Below the pieces are notes generated by a model that was not told where the DNA came from, ran no database searches, and saw nothing but the letters and a program-made list of their open reading frames with translations. This document shows positions 43,621 through 53,446 of a DNA stretch of 64,000 bases, one piece after another (position 1 is the stretch's first letter; each line of letters starts with the position of its first letter). The translations under genes and the position numbers were made by a program. This DNA comes from Geothermobacter hydrogeniphilus (GTDB taxonomy: Bacteria; Desulfobacterota; Desulfuromonadia; Desulfuromonadales; Geothermobacteraceae). Location: contig NZ_PPFX01000011.1 in the NCBI RefSeq assembly GCF_002898515.1, positions 1-64,000 of the forward strand. The letters run 5' to 3'.

Positions 43621-44301
43621 ATGGTCCAACTGGAAAACGTCATCAAGGTCTACAACCCGCGCCGGCCCGACCGGGTCGAGGCGCTGCGTGGTCTGTCGCT
43701 GCGGATACCGGCGCAAGGGGTGAGCGTGTTGCGGGGGCCGAGCGGATCGGGCAAGAGTTCATTGCTGTCGCTGATCGGTTGCATGGCGCGGCCGACCAGC
43801 GGCCGGGTGCTGATCGAGGGGCGCGAGGTTTCGCGCCTGCCTGAGCGGTTTCTGACCGAGGTGCGGCGGGAAACGTTCGGTTTTATCTTCCAGCAGTTCA
43901 ACCTGGTGCGGGCATTGTCGGTGCGGGAGAACGTGCTGCTGCCCCTCTATCCTCTCGCCGAGGGGTTTGCCGCCATGCGCCGCCGGGCGGATCGGCTGCT
44001 GGAGCAGTTCGGACTTGCCGACAAGGCGCGGCGCCGGGTCGCGACCCTTTCCGGCGGGGAACAGCAGCGGGTCGCCATCGCCCGGGCGCTGATCAATAAT
44101 CCGCGCATCATTATTGCCGATGAGCCGACCGCCCATCTCGACAGCCGTCTTTCCGGCGAGCTGCTGACGGCTCTGCAGCAACTCGCCGTGGAGGGGCGCA
44201 CGGTGATCATCGCCACCCATGATCGTCTGGCGGCCGAGCATCCGATGGTGGACCGGCGTTTTGAGTTGCGTGATGGGCTGCTGGTGGAGTCCGCGGCGTG
44301 A
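43621..44301 (+). CDS. ABC transporter ATPase (MacB/LolD-like)
   Basis: ATG 43621 gives 226 residues with Walker A GPSGSGKSS (about 39-47), a Q-loop FQQFNLVR, signature LSGGEQQR, Walker B IIIADEPTAHLD and the switch His in ATHDR. It pairs with the FtsX-like permease, giving a mechanotransmission-type or export system linked to NosL. The longer frame from 43573 comes out of the repeat and is not used. The stop overlaps the next gene's GTG. Confidence 0.9.
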   Translation: MVQLENVIKVYNPRRPDRVEALRGLSLRIPAQGVSVLRGPSGSGKSSLLSLIGCMARPTSGRVLIEGREVSRLPERFLTEVRRETFGFIFQQFNLVRALSVRENVLLPLYPLAEGFAAMRRRADRLLEQFGLADKARRRVATLSGGEQQRVAIARALINNPRIIIADEPTAHLDSRLSGELLTALQQLAVEGRTVIIATHDRLAAEHPMVDRRFELRDGLLVESAA

Positions 44302-45305
44302 TTCTCCATCCCGGTATCCTGGCGTTGCTGTTCGGTTCCGGGCTCTCCCTGCTGCTGCTGAGCCTGGCCGTGCCGCTGGCCATCCGGGTGCTGCGGCGCT
44401 GGGATCCCGCTTCCAGCGATGCCGGGCAACTGCTGCTGGAGAGGCAGACCTACCTGCTGTCGACCCTGGTCAGCTATGCCTGCGGTTTTCAGCTGCTGGC
44501 ACTGCTGCTCTACGTCTTTACCGCCGATAATCTCCACCAGCAGTTTGTCGGCGCCATGTGCGCCACCGGCACCTTCAATGCCAATCCGGTCGGTTGGACG
44601 CTGCTGAAGCTGAAACTGCTGCTCTTTTTTGCCGCCGGTCTGTGGCTGGTTTTCAACAGCATCACCCGGCAGTCCGCCGACTATCCCCTGACGCGCCTCA
44701 AGTATGCCCTGCTGCTGGTGCTCTGGCCGCTGACGCTGCTCGACCTGGTCTGGCAGCTGCAGTTTTTCCACGGGCTTGAACCGCAGATCATCACCTCCTG
44801 CTGCGGGTCACTTTTCAGCGCCGCCGGCAGCGGGGTGGCCAGCGGTCTCGCTGAACTGCCGCTGGTGCCGATGATGTGGACGTTCTACGGCGGCGCCGCG
44901 CTGCTGCTGGTGTTACTCGCCGCGCAACTGCGATTCCGGGGGGGCTGGCTGCGGTACCTGGCGGCTGTCTGCGGGGTCGGTTTTTTCGGTCTTGCCCTGG
45001 CGGCGATGGTGACCTTCATTTCAGTCTACATCTACCAGCTGCCGAGTCACCATTGTCCCTTCGACATCCTGCAGAGCGGCTATGACTGGATCGGCTATCC
45101 GATCTACCTGGGGCTGTTCGGGGGCGTGTTCTGTACTCTGGTCACGGGGCTTTACGCATGGCTGCGGCGGGTGCCGTCGCTGGAACCGCTGGTGCAGAGA
45201 AAGGAACGTTTCTGGACCCTGGTGGCGCTGCTGCTGCTGGTGCTGTTCCTGGTCCTCAGCAGTTGGCCGGTGGTGACGGGGCCGTTCCGTATGGTGTATT
45301 CCTGA
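44298..45305 (+). CDS. Polytopic membrane protein, last gene of the nosL-ABC operon
   Basis: A GTG start (44298) overlaps the ATPase stop. The 335-residue product has about eight helices and no recognised catalytic motif. Cys and His occur in the loops (CATGTFNANPVG, SCCGSLFS, SHHCPFDILQSGYDWIGYPIY). A Cys-rich loop that ends a NosL operon could contact metal or haem; this is only inference. Confidence 0.75.
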   Translation: MILHPGILALLFGSGLSLLLLSLAVPLAIRVLRRWDPASSDAGQLLLERQTYLLSTLVSYACGFQLLALLLYVFTADNLHQQFVGAMCATGTFNANPVGWTLLKLKLLLFFAAGLWLVFNSITRQSADYPLTRLKYALLLVLWPLTLLDLVWQLQFFHGLEPQIITSCCGSLFSAAGSGVASGLAELPLVPMMWTFYGGAALLLVLLAAQLRFRGGWLRYLAAVCGVGFFGLALAAMVTFISVYIYQLPSHHCPFDILQSGYDWIGYPIYLGLFGGVFCTLVTGLYAWLRRVPSLEPLVQRKERFWTLVALLLLVLFLVLSSWPVVTGPFRMVYS

Positions 45306-45578
45306 TGGAACACCGGCGGGGGGCGCCCGCCAGCGCCTTACTTTTCTTGCTTGCCCAAGAAAAGTAAGCAAAAGAAGGGCACCCCGACGCAGCCATCCTG
45401 GCGGATGCCTTAACTCCGCTGTGCGTCTGCGGGAGGTAAAAAACTCGGCTGACGCCTCAGACAGTTTTTACCTCTGTTTCCGCAGACACTCCGCTCCGTT
45501 CAGTGTCTGCTAACGGGGGAATACAAAAGAACATGCCTTAACTTCTTGCGACGTGCTCAGGCTTCTCTCTCTCTCTGA
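45306..45578. repeat. Intergenic dispersed repeat region
   Basis: Positions 45341-45375 contain an inverted pair around TTACTTTTCTTGCTTGCCC and its complement GAAAAGTAAGC, followed by AAAAGAAGGGCACCCCGACG. This resembles a palindromic intergenic sequence common in many proteobacterial genomes. A further inverted pair (GTAAAAAACT...AGTTTTTAC) lies at 45437-45473. No gene is seen. Confidence 0.6.
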
Positions 45579-45580
45579 CA

Positions 45581-45612
45581 AAAAAGCCGACTCCTTACGA
45601 AGCCGGCTTTTT
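45581..45612 (-). terminator. Bidirectional terminator near the ferritin-like gene
   Basis: A 9-bp stem AAAAAGCCG/CGGCTTTTT (45581-45589 with 45604-45612) with A and T tracts on both sides. On the minus strand it closes the ferritin-like gene, whose stop is at 45640. Confidence 0.75.
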
Positions 45613-45639
45613 CAGCTATTGTTATGTTGTTCAGGCTGT

Positions 45640-46101
45640 TCACCCCGACTGTCCGAGCATCGCCCGGTAGTCCTCCTCGACCAGCAGCATGTGCTGGTGG
45701 GTGGAGCCGGCGTTGGCGAGGTAGACGTTGCGGATCGCCTCGTCATCGATTTTCGCCGCCATTGCCCGCAGCTGTTTTTCGAGGGTCTCCTCCTGCTCGA
45801 TGGCCAGTTCCAGGGCCAGGCGCTCGTCGAAGTCGTTGAGCATCGCCTTCTGCAACGCCTTCCACCAGTCCGAATCGGTGTCTGGAGCAGCCGCCATCAT
45901 GCTGTCGAAGTCGGGCAGATCATTGCCGGGGTAGGCCTGGTAGAAGGTCAGGGCATGCTGCCGCTCTTCCCGGCCGAGGATCTCGAACGTTTTTCGGACC
46001 CTGTCATCAACCGCCTTTTCGGCGGCAAAAAAATAATAATCCATCGCGTCCTTTTCAGTCTGGATCGCGTCCTTAAGGGCTTCATTCAGATCAAAATGCA
46101 T
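45640..46101 (-). CDS. Ferritin-like (rubrerythrin-type) diiron protein
   Basis: ATG 46101 behind GGAGGAG gives 153 residues forming a four-helix bundle. Candidate diiron ligands lie in TEKDAMDYYFFA (Glu16), EERQH (Glu47, Glu48, His51), EQEETLEKQ and STHQHM. No rubredoxin domain is attached. It probably protects against peroxide or stores iron, fitting the oxygen-sensitive lifestyle suggested by dfx. The frame's upstream extension to 46248 has no start signal. A GTATAC palindrome lies 23 bp upstream. Confidence 0.8.
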   Translation of the reverse strand: MHFDLNEALKDAIQTEKDAMDYYFFAAEKAVDDRVRKTFEILGREERQHALTFYQAYPGNDLPDFDSMMAAAPDTDSDWWKALQKAMLNDFDERLALELAIEQEETLEKQLRAMAAKIDDEAIRNVYLANAGSTHQHMLLVEEDYRAMLGQSG

Positions 46102-46123
46102 GTGGAACCGCTCCTCCTGGATA

Positions 46124-46136
46124 GTATACAGTATAC
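46124..46136 (-). promoter_or_regulatory. GTATAC-N-GTATAC palindrome upstream of the ferritin-like gene
   Basis: Two GTATAC hexamers are separated by one base and centred 29 bp upstream of the start. Read on the minus strand they overlap a TATACT that could be a -10 element. This is a plausible repressor site; the regulator is not in the window. Confidence 0.45.
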
Positions 46137-46200
46137 AAAGATAGCATGGTTGAAGCAGATAATTCCAGTTTAAAAAGGATGGACGGAATCCGACGGTGCC

Positions 46201-46244
46201 AAAACAGGAACGCCCCCGGAGGCTGTCTTCCGGGGGCGTTCTTT
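46201..46244 (-). terminator. Terminator downstream of tRNA-Thr
   Basis: A 12-bp perfect stem (46209-46220 with 46229-46240, core CGCCCCCGG/CCGGGGGCG) and a U-rich tail on either strand. It lies directly after the 3' end of the tRNA on the minus strand. Confidence 0.8.
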
Positions 46245-46252
46245 TCAACTGG

Positions 46253-46325
46253 AGCCGCTAATCCGATTCGAACGGACGACCTGCTCATTACGAGTGAGCT
46301 GCTCTACCAGCTGAGCTATAGCGGC
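46253..46325 (-). tRNA. tRNA-Thr (anticodon CGU)
   Basis: Folding the minus strand gives a complete cloverleaf: acceptor GCCGCTA/TAGCGGC, D-stem GCTC/GAGC, anticodon stem GCTCA/TGAGC with anticodon CGT at 34-36, and a T-loop TTCGAAT. CCA is not encoded. It reads ACG codons. No integrase lies nearby. Confidence 0.95.
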
Positions 46326-46406
46326 CGATACAATCGCGGTCCTGTAATTACCTCAATTTGCCGGTCCTGTCAATGACCAGAATCCGTGCGGGGCGGAGAG
46401 TATGGC

Positions 46407-47882
46407 TCATTCCGTACGGACCTTGCTGATCGCCTCATCCCAGCCGGCGATCAATTCCCGTCTCAGCCCCGAGGTCATCTGCGGCTTGAAGTCTGACTGA
46501 CACTGCCACTGTGCGGCGATCTCATCGAGGGATGCATAACTGCCGGCCTGCAGCCCGGCCAGACAGGCGGCCCCGAGGGCGGTGGTTTCGGTGACCTCCG
46601 GTCTTTCAACCGTCAGGTCGAGCAGGTCGGCGAGAAACTGGCAGAACCAGTTGTTGGCCACCATGCCGCCGTCGATTCGCAGGGCGGTGGGCGGCACCGC
46701 GCCGTCGGCGGCCATGGCGGTCATCAGGTCGCGGGTCTGGTAGACGACCGATTCGAGGGTGGCGCGGGCGATTTCGGCGATGCCGGTGTCGCGGGTCAGG
46801 CCGAAGAGGGCACCTCGTGCCTGCGGATCCCAGTGCGGAGCGCCGAGCCCGGTAAAGGCCGGGACCAGGTAGACACCGTGGTTGGAGCCGAGCCCGGCCG
46901 CCAGTTGTTCGGTCTCGGCGGCGTTGGTTATCAGTTTCAGGTTGTCACGAATCCATTGCACCGCCGCTCCGGCGATGAAGATTGAACCTTCGACGGCGTA
47001 GCTGGTGCGGCCGGCGATCCGCCAGGCGATGGTGGTCAGCAGCCGGTTGCCGGATCGGATCGGCGAATCTCCGGTGTTCATCAGCACAAAGCAGCCGGTG
47101 CCGTAGGTACTTTTGGTCATTCCCGGCGCGAAGCAGGCCTGGCCGATGGCGGCTGCCTGCTGGTCGCCGGCGATGCCGAGGATCGGCAGGCGGCAGCCGA
47201 AGATGGCCGGGTCGGTGGTGCCGAAATCGGCGGCGCAGTCTTTCACCTCCGGCAACAGGACGGCGGGGATATCGAACAGGGTGAGCAACTGCTGATCCCA
47301 CCGCCGTTTGTGAATGTTGTACAACAGGGTGCGCGAGGCATTGGTGATGTCGGTGGCGTGGACCTTGCCGCCGGTCAGTCGCCAGAGCAGGTAGCTGTCG
47401 ACGGTGCCGAAGGCCAGTTCGCCTTTTTCGGCCCGATGCCTGGCGCCGGGGATGGTCTCCAGCAGCCAGTGCAGCTTGCTGGCGGAAAAGTAGGGATCGA
47501 GCAGCAGCCCGGTGGCGGCGCTGACGCTCTCCTCATGACCCTGCCGTTTCAGTTCGGCGCAATAGTCGGCGGTGCGCCGATCCTGCCAGACAATGGCGTT
47601 GTGGAGCGGCCTGCCGGTCGCCCGCTCCCAGAGCAGGGTGGTCTCGCGCTGGTTGGTGATGCCGATGGCCTTGACCGCAGGGCATTTGGCCTCGGCTTCT
47701 TCGAGCGCGGCACGGCTGACTCTGAGGGTGCTGTTCCAGATATCCTCCGGGTCATGCTCCACCCAGCCGTTCTGCGGGTAGTGCTGGGGAAACTCCTGCT
47801 GCGCGCTGGAAACAATCCGGCCCCGGCGGTCGAAGACTATGGCCCGGGAGCTGGTGGTCCCTTGATCAATAGCGAGAAACAT
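46407..47882 (-). CDS. glpK: Glycerol kinase
   Basis: ATG 47882 behind AGGAGG gives 491 residues, the family length. FGGY-kinase motifs are clear: [15 protein letters not shown] at the start, [49 protein letters not shown] and [15 protein letters not shown]. It phosphorylates glycerol to sn-glycerol-3-phosphate for the dehydrogenase encoded divergently at 48153. No aquaporin gene is in the window. Confidence 0.95.
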   Translation of the reverse strand: MFLAIDQGTTSSRAIVFDRRGRIVSSAQQEFPQHYPQNGWVEHDPEDIWNSTLRVSRAALEEAEAKCPAVKAIGITNQRETTLLWERATGRPLHNAIVWQDRRTADYCAELKRQGHEESVSAATGLLLDPYFSASKLHWLLETIPGARHRAEKGELAFGTVDSYLLWRLTGGKVHATDITNASRTLLYNIHKRRWDQQLLTLFDIPAVLLPEVKDCAADFGTTDPAIFGCRLPILGIAGDQQAAAIGQACFAPGMTKSTYGTGCFVLMNTGDSPIRSGNRLLTTIAWRIAGRTSYAVEGSIFIAGAAVQWIRDNLKLITNAAETEQLAAGLGSNHGVYLVPAFTGLGAPHWDPQARGALFGLTRDTGIAEIARATLESVVYQTRDLMTAMAADGAVPPTALRIDGGMVANNWFCQFLADLLDLTVERPEVTETTALGAACLAGLQAGSYASLDEIAAQWQCQSDFKPQMTSGLRRELIAGWDEAISKVRTE

Positions 47883-47899
47883 GAGTCCTCCTGAGGGCG

Positions 47900-48056
47900 G
47901 CCGATACGCACGCATCTGCTGCGTTGCTCGCACCTTCAGTCGCTGCGGAGTAGCTGCCGCTACACCTCACTCCTTCAGTTGCGAGACGCCTTGCAGCTAC
48001 GCACGTCTCGACCGCCTCGAACCGTTTGTGCTGGGGCGGGCGATACGCACGCATCT
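47900..48056. repeat. Direct-repeat-bounded intergenic element between glpK and glpD
   Basis: CGATACGCACGCATCT occurs at 47902-47917 and again at 48039-48054. Between them lies GC-rich sequence with partly complementary segments (GTAGCTGCCGCTAC, GCAGCTACGCACG). It occupies most of the divergent glp promoter region. Confidence 0.6.
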
Positions 48057-48152
48057 CTTGCAAGCATGGCCGGTTCCGATAGAATGTCAACCAGTGAAAC
48101 GTTAAAAACGCAATGATTCAATGTGGATAACCACGACATAGGGGGAGGACCG

Positions 48153-49772
48153 ATGGGCATCGGCCGGGAACAGACGCTGCAGACCCTGCGCGGCGGCAAG
48201 ACGTTTGATCTGCTGGTGATCGGCGGCGGTGCCACCGGCTGCGGCATCGCTCTTGATGCCGCCAGTCGCGGGCTGCGGGTGGCGCTGGTCGAAAAGCAGG
48301 ACTTCGCCGAGGGCACCAGCAGTCGCAGCACCAAGCTGGTGCATGGCGGGGTGCGCTACCTGGAGGCGGCGATCCTGCACGTCGACCCGGTTCAGTACCA
48401 CCTGGTTCGGGACGCGCTGCGCGAGCGCGGCATCCTGCTGCGCAACGCTCCCCACCTGGCGCGCCGGCTGCCGCTGGTCACGCCGCTCTACCGCTGGCTG
48501 GAAATTCCCTACATCTGGATCGGCCTCAAGCTCTACGACCTGCTGGCCGGCGGCTTGGGGATCGGCCACAGCCGGCTGCTGGGACGGCGCCAGGCCCTGC
48601 GGCGCTTCCCGCTGCTGCGCCGTGCCGGACTCAGGGCCGGGGTGCTCTACTATGACGGCCAGTTCAATGACGCGCGCATGGCCCTGACCCTTGCGCTCAG
48701 CGCCAGGGAGCGGGGGGCGGTGATCCTCAATCGCCTGGCGGCGATGGGACTGCTGAAAGAGCAAGGGCGGCTGGTTGGCGCCGAACTGGAAGATCAGCTG
48801 GACGGGGGCCGTTTTGCGCTTCGGGCTCGCGGAGTCATCAACGCCGCCGGTCCCTTTGTCGACCGGGTCCGGCGGTTGGATGACCCGGCCGCGATGGCCA
48901 TCCTGCAGCCGAGCTCCGGGGTCCATATCGTCCTCGACCAGCGTTTTGCCCTGCCCAATGTCGGTCTACTGATTCCCAAGACCGAGGATGGCCGGGTGCT
49001 GTTCGTGCTGCCCTGGGAGGGGCACGCGCTGATCGGCACCACCGACGAGCCGGCCGAGGTCCGTGAACATCCGCGGCCGCTCGAAGAGGAAATCGCCTAC
49101 CTGCTGCGCCATGTCGGCCGCTATTTCAACCTGCAGGTGACGCCCGGGGATGTCAAGAGCGCCTGGTGCGGGTTGCGGCCGCTGGTGCGTGATCCGAAGG
49201 CTTCTGATACCGCCAGACTTGCGCGCGACCATGTTATTGAGGTCAGCTCTTCCGGTTTGCTGACCATCGCCGGGGGCAAGTGGACCACCTACCGCAAAAT
49301 GGCGCAGGATGCCGTCGATCATGCCGTCAGGGTCTTCGGACTCAATCCGCTGCGGGACTGCCGCACCGAACAGCTGCCGCTGGTCGGTGCCGGTGGTAAC
49401 TGGCAGGAGATCGAGACTGAGCTGCGGGAGGAATTCGGGCTGTCCGCGGATCTCAGCGGGCATCTCTATCATGCCTATGGGGACCGGGCGTCGGCCGTGG
49501 CCCGATTGGCCGCCGGAGGGTTGACGGCCCGGCTGGACGAGAACCATCCCTTTATCGAGGCCGAGGTTGTTTACGCCGCCCGCTTTGAAATGGCGGTGCA
49601 TGCCGTCGATGTGCTGGCCCGACGTCTGCCGCTGGCCCTGCTTGACCGGGACGCGGCCCGGGGGGCGGCATCCCGGGTGCTGGAGCTTCTGGCGGGGGAA
49701 CTCGGCTGGGATGCAGAACGGCACTCGCAGGAGGCCGCGCTGGTTGAGCAGCGGCTACGGGAAGGCCTGTAG
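48153..49772 (+). CDS. glpD: Glycerol-3-phosphate dehydrogenase, FAD-dependent
   Basis: ATG 48153 follows GGGGGAGG and gives 539 residues. The FAD-binding GGGATGCGIALDAASRGLRVALVEKQDFAEGTSSRSTKLVHGGVRYLE lies at the N-terminus. LPWEGHALIGTTDEPAE and the C-terminal helical DAO_C domain follow, with TIAGGKWTTYRKMA between. It oxidises glycerol-3-phosphate to dihydroxyacetone phosphate and passes electrons to quinone at the membrane. The alternative start at 48123 has no ribosome-binding site. Confidence 0.95.
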   Translation: MGIGREQTLQTLRGGKTFDLLVIGGGATGCGIALDAASRGLRVALVEKQDFAEGTSSRSTKLVHGGVRYLEAAILHVDPVQYHLVRDALRERGILLRNAPHLARRLPLVTPLYRWLEIPYIWIGLKLYDLLAGGLGIGHSRLLGRRQALRRFPLLRRAGLRAGVLYYDGQFNDARMALTLALSARERGAVILNRLAAMGLLKEQGRLVGAELEDQLDGGRFALRARGVINAAGPFVDRVRRLDDPAAMAILQPSSGVHIVLDQRFALPNVGLLIPKTEDGRVLFVLPWEGHALIGTTDEPAEVREHPRPLEEEIAYLLRHVGRYFNLQVTPGDVKSAWCGLRPLVRDPKASDTARLARDHVIEVSSSGLLTIAGGKWTTYRKMAQDAVDHAVRVFGLNPLRDCRTEQLPLVGAGGNWQEIETELREEFGLSADLSGHLYHAYGDRASAVARLAAGGLTARLDENHPFIEAEVVYAARFEMAVHAVDVLARRLPLALLDRDAARGAASRVLELLAGELGWDAERHSQEAALVEQRLREGL

Positions 49773-49814
49773 GAAATCCCCCCTCCCTGGAAAGGGGGAG
49801 GTTCCCTTCCATCC

Positions 49815-51344
49815 TCACAAGCTCGGCAGCAGTTTCTCCGGGATCAGGTCATTGTAGGCCCCGTTGCGGACCAGTTCCCCGGCTTGCTGAATGTCCGGCG
49901 CGAAGTAGCGATCCTGGTCGTAGAAGGGGACCCGCGCGCGCAGGCGGCTCCTGGCCTCTTCGAGGGGACGCGAGGTTTTCAGCGGCCTGCGGAAATCGAC
50001 CCCCTGGCAGGCGGCCAGCAGCTCGACAGCGAGAATGCCGGCGCTGTTGTCGGCCATGTCGCGCAGTCTGCGGGCGGCGAAAGTAGCCATCGAGACATGG
50101 TCCTCCTGGTTGGCCGAGGTCGGCAGGCTGTCGACGCTGGCCGGGTGGGCGAGGGTTTTGTTCTCGCTTGCCAGGGCCGCGGCGGTGACCTGGGCGATCA
50201 TGAACCCGGAGTTGAGACCGCCCTTTTCGACCAGGAACGGTGGCAGCTTGCTCAGGTTGCTGTCGATCAGCAGGGCGATGCGCCTCTCGGCCAGGGCGCC
50301 GATTTCGGCGATCGCCAGGGCCAGGTTGTCGGCGGCCATCGCCACCGGCTCGGCGTGGAAGTTGCCGCCGGAGAGGATGTCGCAGTCGGCGCTGAAGACC
50401 AGTGGGTTGTCGGAGACGGCATTGGCCTCGGTGACCAGCACCCGCGCGGCATGGCGGATCTGCTCCAGGCAGGCGCCCATCACCTGCGGCTGGCAGCGCA
50501 GCGAGTAGGGGTCCTGGACCGCCTCGCAGTTGCGGTGGGAATCCTCAATTTCACTGCTGTCGAGCAGACTGCGGTAGGCGGCGGCGGTGTCGATGCAGCT
50601 CTGATGACCGCGGACGGCGTGAATCCGCTCGTCGAAGGGTTTACGGCTGCCGAGGGCCGCCTCAACGCTGAGACTGCCGCCGACCAGGGCGGCGGCGAAC
50701 AGGTCCTCGGCGGCGAACAGGCCGCGCAGGGCGAAAGCGGTCGAAGCCTGGGTGCCGTTGAGCAGCGCCAGTCCCTCCTTGGGGGCCAGCCGGAACGGTT
50801 TCAGACCGGCGATCTCCAGCCCCTTGCGACCCGGCAGCCGCCGGCCGTGGTGCAGCACCTCCCCCTCGCCGAGCAGCACCGTCGCCATGTGCGCCAGCGG
50901 CGCCAGATCGCCGGAGGCGCCGACCGAGCCTTTTTCCGGGATGCAGGGATAAACCTGAGCGTTGAGCAGGCGGATCAGTGCTTCGATCACCTCGCGGCGG
51001 ATGCCGGAGTAGCCCCGCGCCAGGCTGTTGATCTTCAGTACCAGCAACAGCCGCACGGTCGCTTCGCGCATGAACGCACCGATCCCGGCGGCATGGGAGA
51101 GGACGATGGAGCGCTGCAGGGTTTCCAGTTCGTCGTTGGGGATGCGGGTGTTGGCCAGCAGGCCGAAGCCGGTATTGACCCCGTAGACCACCCGTCCCTG
51201 CTCGATGACGTCGTGAACGGTGGCGGCCGATCGGTCGATCGGCTCCGCGGCTTCAGGGCTGAGACTGAGTTCAACCGGCTGCGCCTGGACCTTGCGCAGG
51301 GTGGCGAGGTCGAGTTGGCCGGGGGTGAGTTGCAGTTTGAACAT
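49815..51344 (-). CDS. hutH: Histidine ammonia-lyase
   Basis: ATG 51344 gives 509 residues. The Ala-Ser-Gly that forms the MIO cofactor is at 143-145 ([12 protein letters not shown]), with YGVNTGFG (Tyr53) and HNGTQA-like LLNGTQAS downstream. It converts histidine to urocanate, the first step of the pathway. It is the last gene of the minus-strand hut set, separated from hutU by repeat R copy 3, so it may be partly uncoupled from its neighbours. Confidence 0.95.
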   Translation of the reverse strand: MFKLQLTPGQLDLATLRKVQAQPVELSLSPEAAEPIDRSAATVHDVIEQGRVVYGVNTGFGLLANTRIPNDELETLQRSIVLSHAAGIGAFMREATVRLLLVLKINSLARGYSGIRREVIEALIRLLNAQVYPCIPEKGSVGASGDLAPLAHMATVLLGEGEVLHHGRRLPGRKGLEIAGLKPFRLAPKEGLALLNGTQASTAFALRGLFAAEDLFAAALVGGSLSVEAALGSRKPFDERIHAVRGHQSCIDTAAAYRSLLDSSEIEDSHRNCEAVQDPYSLRCQPQVMGACLEQIRHAARVLVTEANAVSDNPLVFSADCDILSGGNFHAEPVAMAADNLALAIAEIGALAERRIALLIDSNLSKLPPFLVEKGGLNSGFMIAQVTAAALASENKTLAHPASVDSLPTSANQEDHVSMATFAARRLRDMADNSAGILAVELLAACQGVDFRRPLKTSRPLEEARSRLRARVPFYDQDRYFAPDIQQAGELVRNGAYNDLIPEKLLPSL

Positions 51345-51370
51345 GGTGTGACTCCGTGGTGTCAGTTTTT

Positions 51371-51564
51371 TGGTGCCGCCAAGTCGCCAAGAACGCCAAG
51401 AAAGGCAAAAATTCATTTAACGGAGAGGCGGAGAGGGGCAGAGCCAGAGAGAGTTTTTGGGTTTAAAATCAAAACCTGATTTTGATTTTCTCAGCCTTCT
51501 CTCCCTCTCTGCGACTCTCCGTTAAAAAGTTTTTTTGCACTCCTGGCGGTATCTTAGCGGCGGA
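51371..51564. repeat. Nested palindromic repeat R, copy 3
   Basis: The left outer arm GCCGCCAAGTCGCCAAGAACG faces a degenerate right outer arm. The inner arms TTTAACGGAGAGGCGGAGAG and CTCTCTGCGACTCTCCGTTAAA pair around a AAAATCAAAACCTGATTTTGATTTT centre. It lies between hutU and hutH. Confidence 0.9.
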
Positions 51565-51572
51565 ATGAGATT

Positions 51573-53243
51573 TCATTTTCGCAGCATCGGCAGATCCAGC
51601 CCCTGCTCCTTCGCGCAGTCTCGGGCGATCTGGTAGCCAGCGTCGGAATGGCGCATGACGCCGCTGGCGGGATCATTCCACAAGACCCTTCGCAGGCGCT
51701 CCTCGGCCGCGTCTGTGCCGTCGGCGACGATCACCAGTCCGGCGTGCTGGCTGAAACCCATGCCGACCCCGCCGCCGTGGTGCAGGCTGACCCAGGTGGC
51801 GCCGCCGGCGGTGGAGAGCAGGGCGTTCAGGAGCGGCCAGTCGGAAACCGCGTCGGAGCCGTCGAGCATCCCCTCGGTTTCGCGGTTGGGGCTGGCGACC
51901 GAGCCGGAATCGAGATGGTCGCGACCGATCACCACCGGGGCCCGCAGTTCACCGCTTTTGACCATCTGGTTGAAGGCGATACCGAGACGGGCGCGGTCCT
52001 TGAGTCCGACCCAGCAGATGCGTGCCGGCAGTCCCTGGAAATGGATGCGTTCCTTCGCCATTTCAAGCCAGTGGTGCAGGTGCGGATCGTCCGGGATCAG
52101 CTCCTTGACTTTGGCGTCGGTCTTGTAGATGTCCTCCGGGTCGCCGGAGAGTGCCGCCCAGCGGAATGGACCGATTCCTTCGCAGAACAGCGGCCGGATG
52201 TAGGCGGGCACGAAGCCGGGGAAGTCGAAGGCGGTTTTCACCCCCTCTTCGAGTGCCATTTGGCGGATGTTGTTGCCGTAGTCGAAGGTGGCGGCGCCGC
52301 GCCGCTGCAGTTCGAGCATCGCCTCGACGTGTCGGGCCATCGACTGCTTCGCGGCCTTGACCACCCCCTGCGGATCGTTCTGCCGCCGCTCATCGGCCTG
52401 CTCCAGGCTCCAGCCCGCCGGCAGGTAGCCGTTGAGCGGATCGTGGGCGCTGGTCTGGTCGGTGCAGACATCGGGGGTTATTCCCCTTTCGACCAGTTCC
52501 GGCAGCACCTCGGCGCAGTTGCCGAGCAGCCCGACGGAGACCGGTCTGCGTTCTTTGCCGGCCTGTTCGATCAGTTGCAGGGCGCTGTCGAGGTCGGTCA
52601 CCTTGCGGTCTAGATAGCCGGTCTGCAGGCGCTTGTCGATGCGCGATTCGTCGCATTCCACCGCCAGCATCGAGAACCCGGCCATGGTCGCCGCCAGCGG
52701 CTGGGCGCCGCCCATGCCGCCGAGGCCGCCGGTGAGAATCCAGCGCCCGGCGGCATCGCCGCCGAAGTGTTTTTTCGCCACCGCGACGAAGGTCTCGTAG
52801 GTGCCCTGGACGATGCCCTGCGAGCCGATGTAGATCCAGGAACCGGCGGTCATCTGGCCGTACATCATCAGCCCTTTACGGTCGAGTTGGTTGAAATGCT
52901 CCCAATCGGCCCAGTGCGGCACCAGGTTGGAATTGGCGATCAGCACTCGCGGCGCGTCGGGATGGGTCGCAAAGACGCCGACCGGCTTGCCTGACTGCAC
53001 CAGCAGGGTTTCATCGTCGCGCAGGCGCCTGAGCACTTCGACGATCTTGTCGAAACACTCCCAGTCGCGGGCGGCGCGGCCGATGCCGCCGTAGACCACC
53101 AGCTCTTCGGGGCGTTCCGCTACTTCGGGGTCGAGGTTGTTCATCAGCATCCGCAGCGGCGCTTCGGTCAGCCAGCTGCCGGCGCTCAGTTCGGTGCCGC
53201 GCGGGGCGCGGATCACCCGGTTCGGGTCGTGTCGGTTGGACAT
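51573..53243 (-). CDS. hutU: Urocanate hydratase
   Basis: ATG 53243 behind AAGGAG gives 556 residues, the family length. Urocanase motifs are clear: [56 protein letters not shown], and [19 protein letters not shown] near the C-terminus. It uses NAD to hydrate urocanate to imidazolonepropionate. The upstream frame extension is a read-through of repeat R copy 4. Confidence 0.95.
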   Translation of the reverse strand: MSNRHDPNRVIRAPRGTELSAGSWLTEAPLRMLMNNLDPEVAERPEELVVYGGIGRAARDWECFDKIVEVLRRLRDDETLLVQSGKPVGVFATHPDAPRVLIANSNLVPHWADWEHFNQLDRKGLMMYGQMTAGSWIYIGSQGIVQGTYETFVAVAKKHFGGDAAGRWILTGGLGGMGGAQPLAATMAGFSMLAVECDESRIDKRLQTGYLDRKVTDLDSALQLIEQAGKERRPVSVGLLGNCAEVLPELVERGITPDVCTDQTSAHDPLNGYLPAGWSLEQADERRQNDPQGVVKAAKQSMARHVEAMLELQRRGAATFDYGNNIRQMALEEGVKTAFDFPGFVPAYIRPLFCEGIGPFRWAALSGDPEDIYKTDAKVKELIPDDPHLHHWLEMAKERIHFQGLPARICWVGLKDRARLGIAFNQMVKSGELRAPVVIGRDHLDSGSVASPNRETEGMLDGSDAVSDWPLLNALLSTAGGATWVSLHHGGGVGMGFSQHAGLVIVADGTDAAEERLRRVLWNDPASGVMRHSDAGYQIARDCAKEQGLDLPMLRK

Positions 53244-53274
53244 GGGTTGCTCCTTGTTTAGCAAGAGTGTCAGC

Positions 53275-53442
53275 AAGAGCACAAAGCAAGTTTTAACGCA
53301 GAGGTGGAGAGAAGCAGAGACGGAGAGCATTCTTTGAATCTTTTTTTTTCCGAAAAACCTCATCCTTTGCTTTTCTCTGCGGTCTTTTCCTCTCTGCGGC
53401 TCTGCGTTAAATTGTTTTCTGTTTTTCTTTGGCGCCTGTTCC
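53275..53442. repeat. Nested palindromic repeat R, copy 4
   Basis: The inner arms TTTTAACGCAGAGGTGGAGAG and CCTCTCTGCGGCTCTGCGTTAAA, with weaker outer arms. It lies between hutG and hutU, both on the minus strand. Confidence 0.85.
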
Positions 53443-53446
53443 TTTT

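Noticed and set aside
46253-46325. tRNA-Thr as an attachment site of a genomic island
   Set aside because: No integrase gene and no repeated 3' end of the tRNA was found in the window.
49884-51479. 531-codon plus-strand ORF opposite hutH
   Set aside because: HutH on the other strand has the MIO motif and family length; the antisense product is Gln/Gly/Val-rich without motifs.
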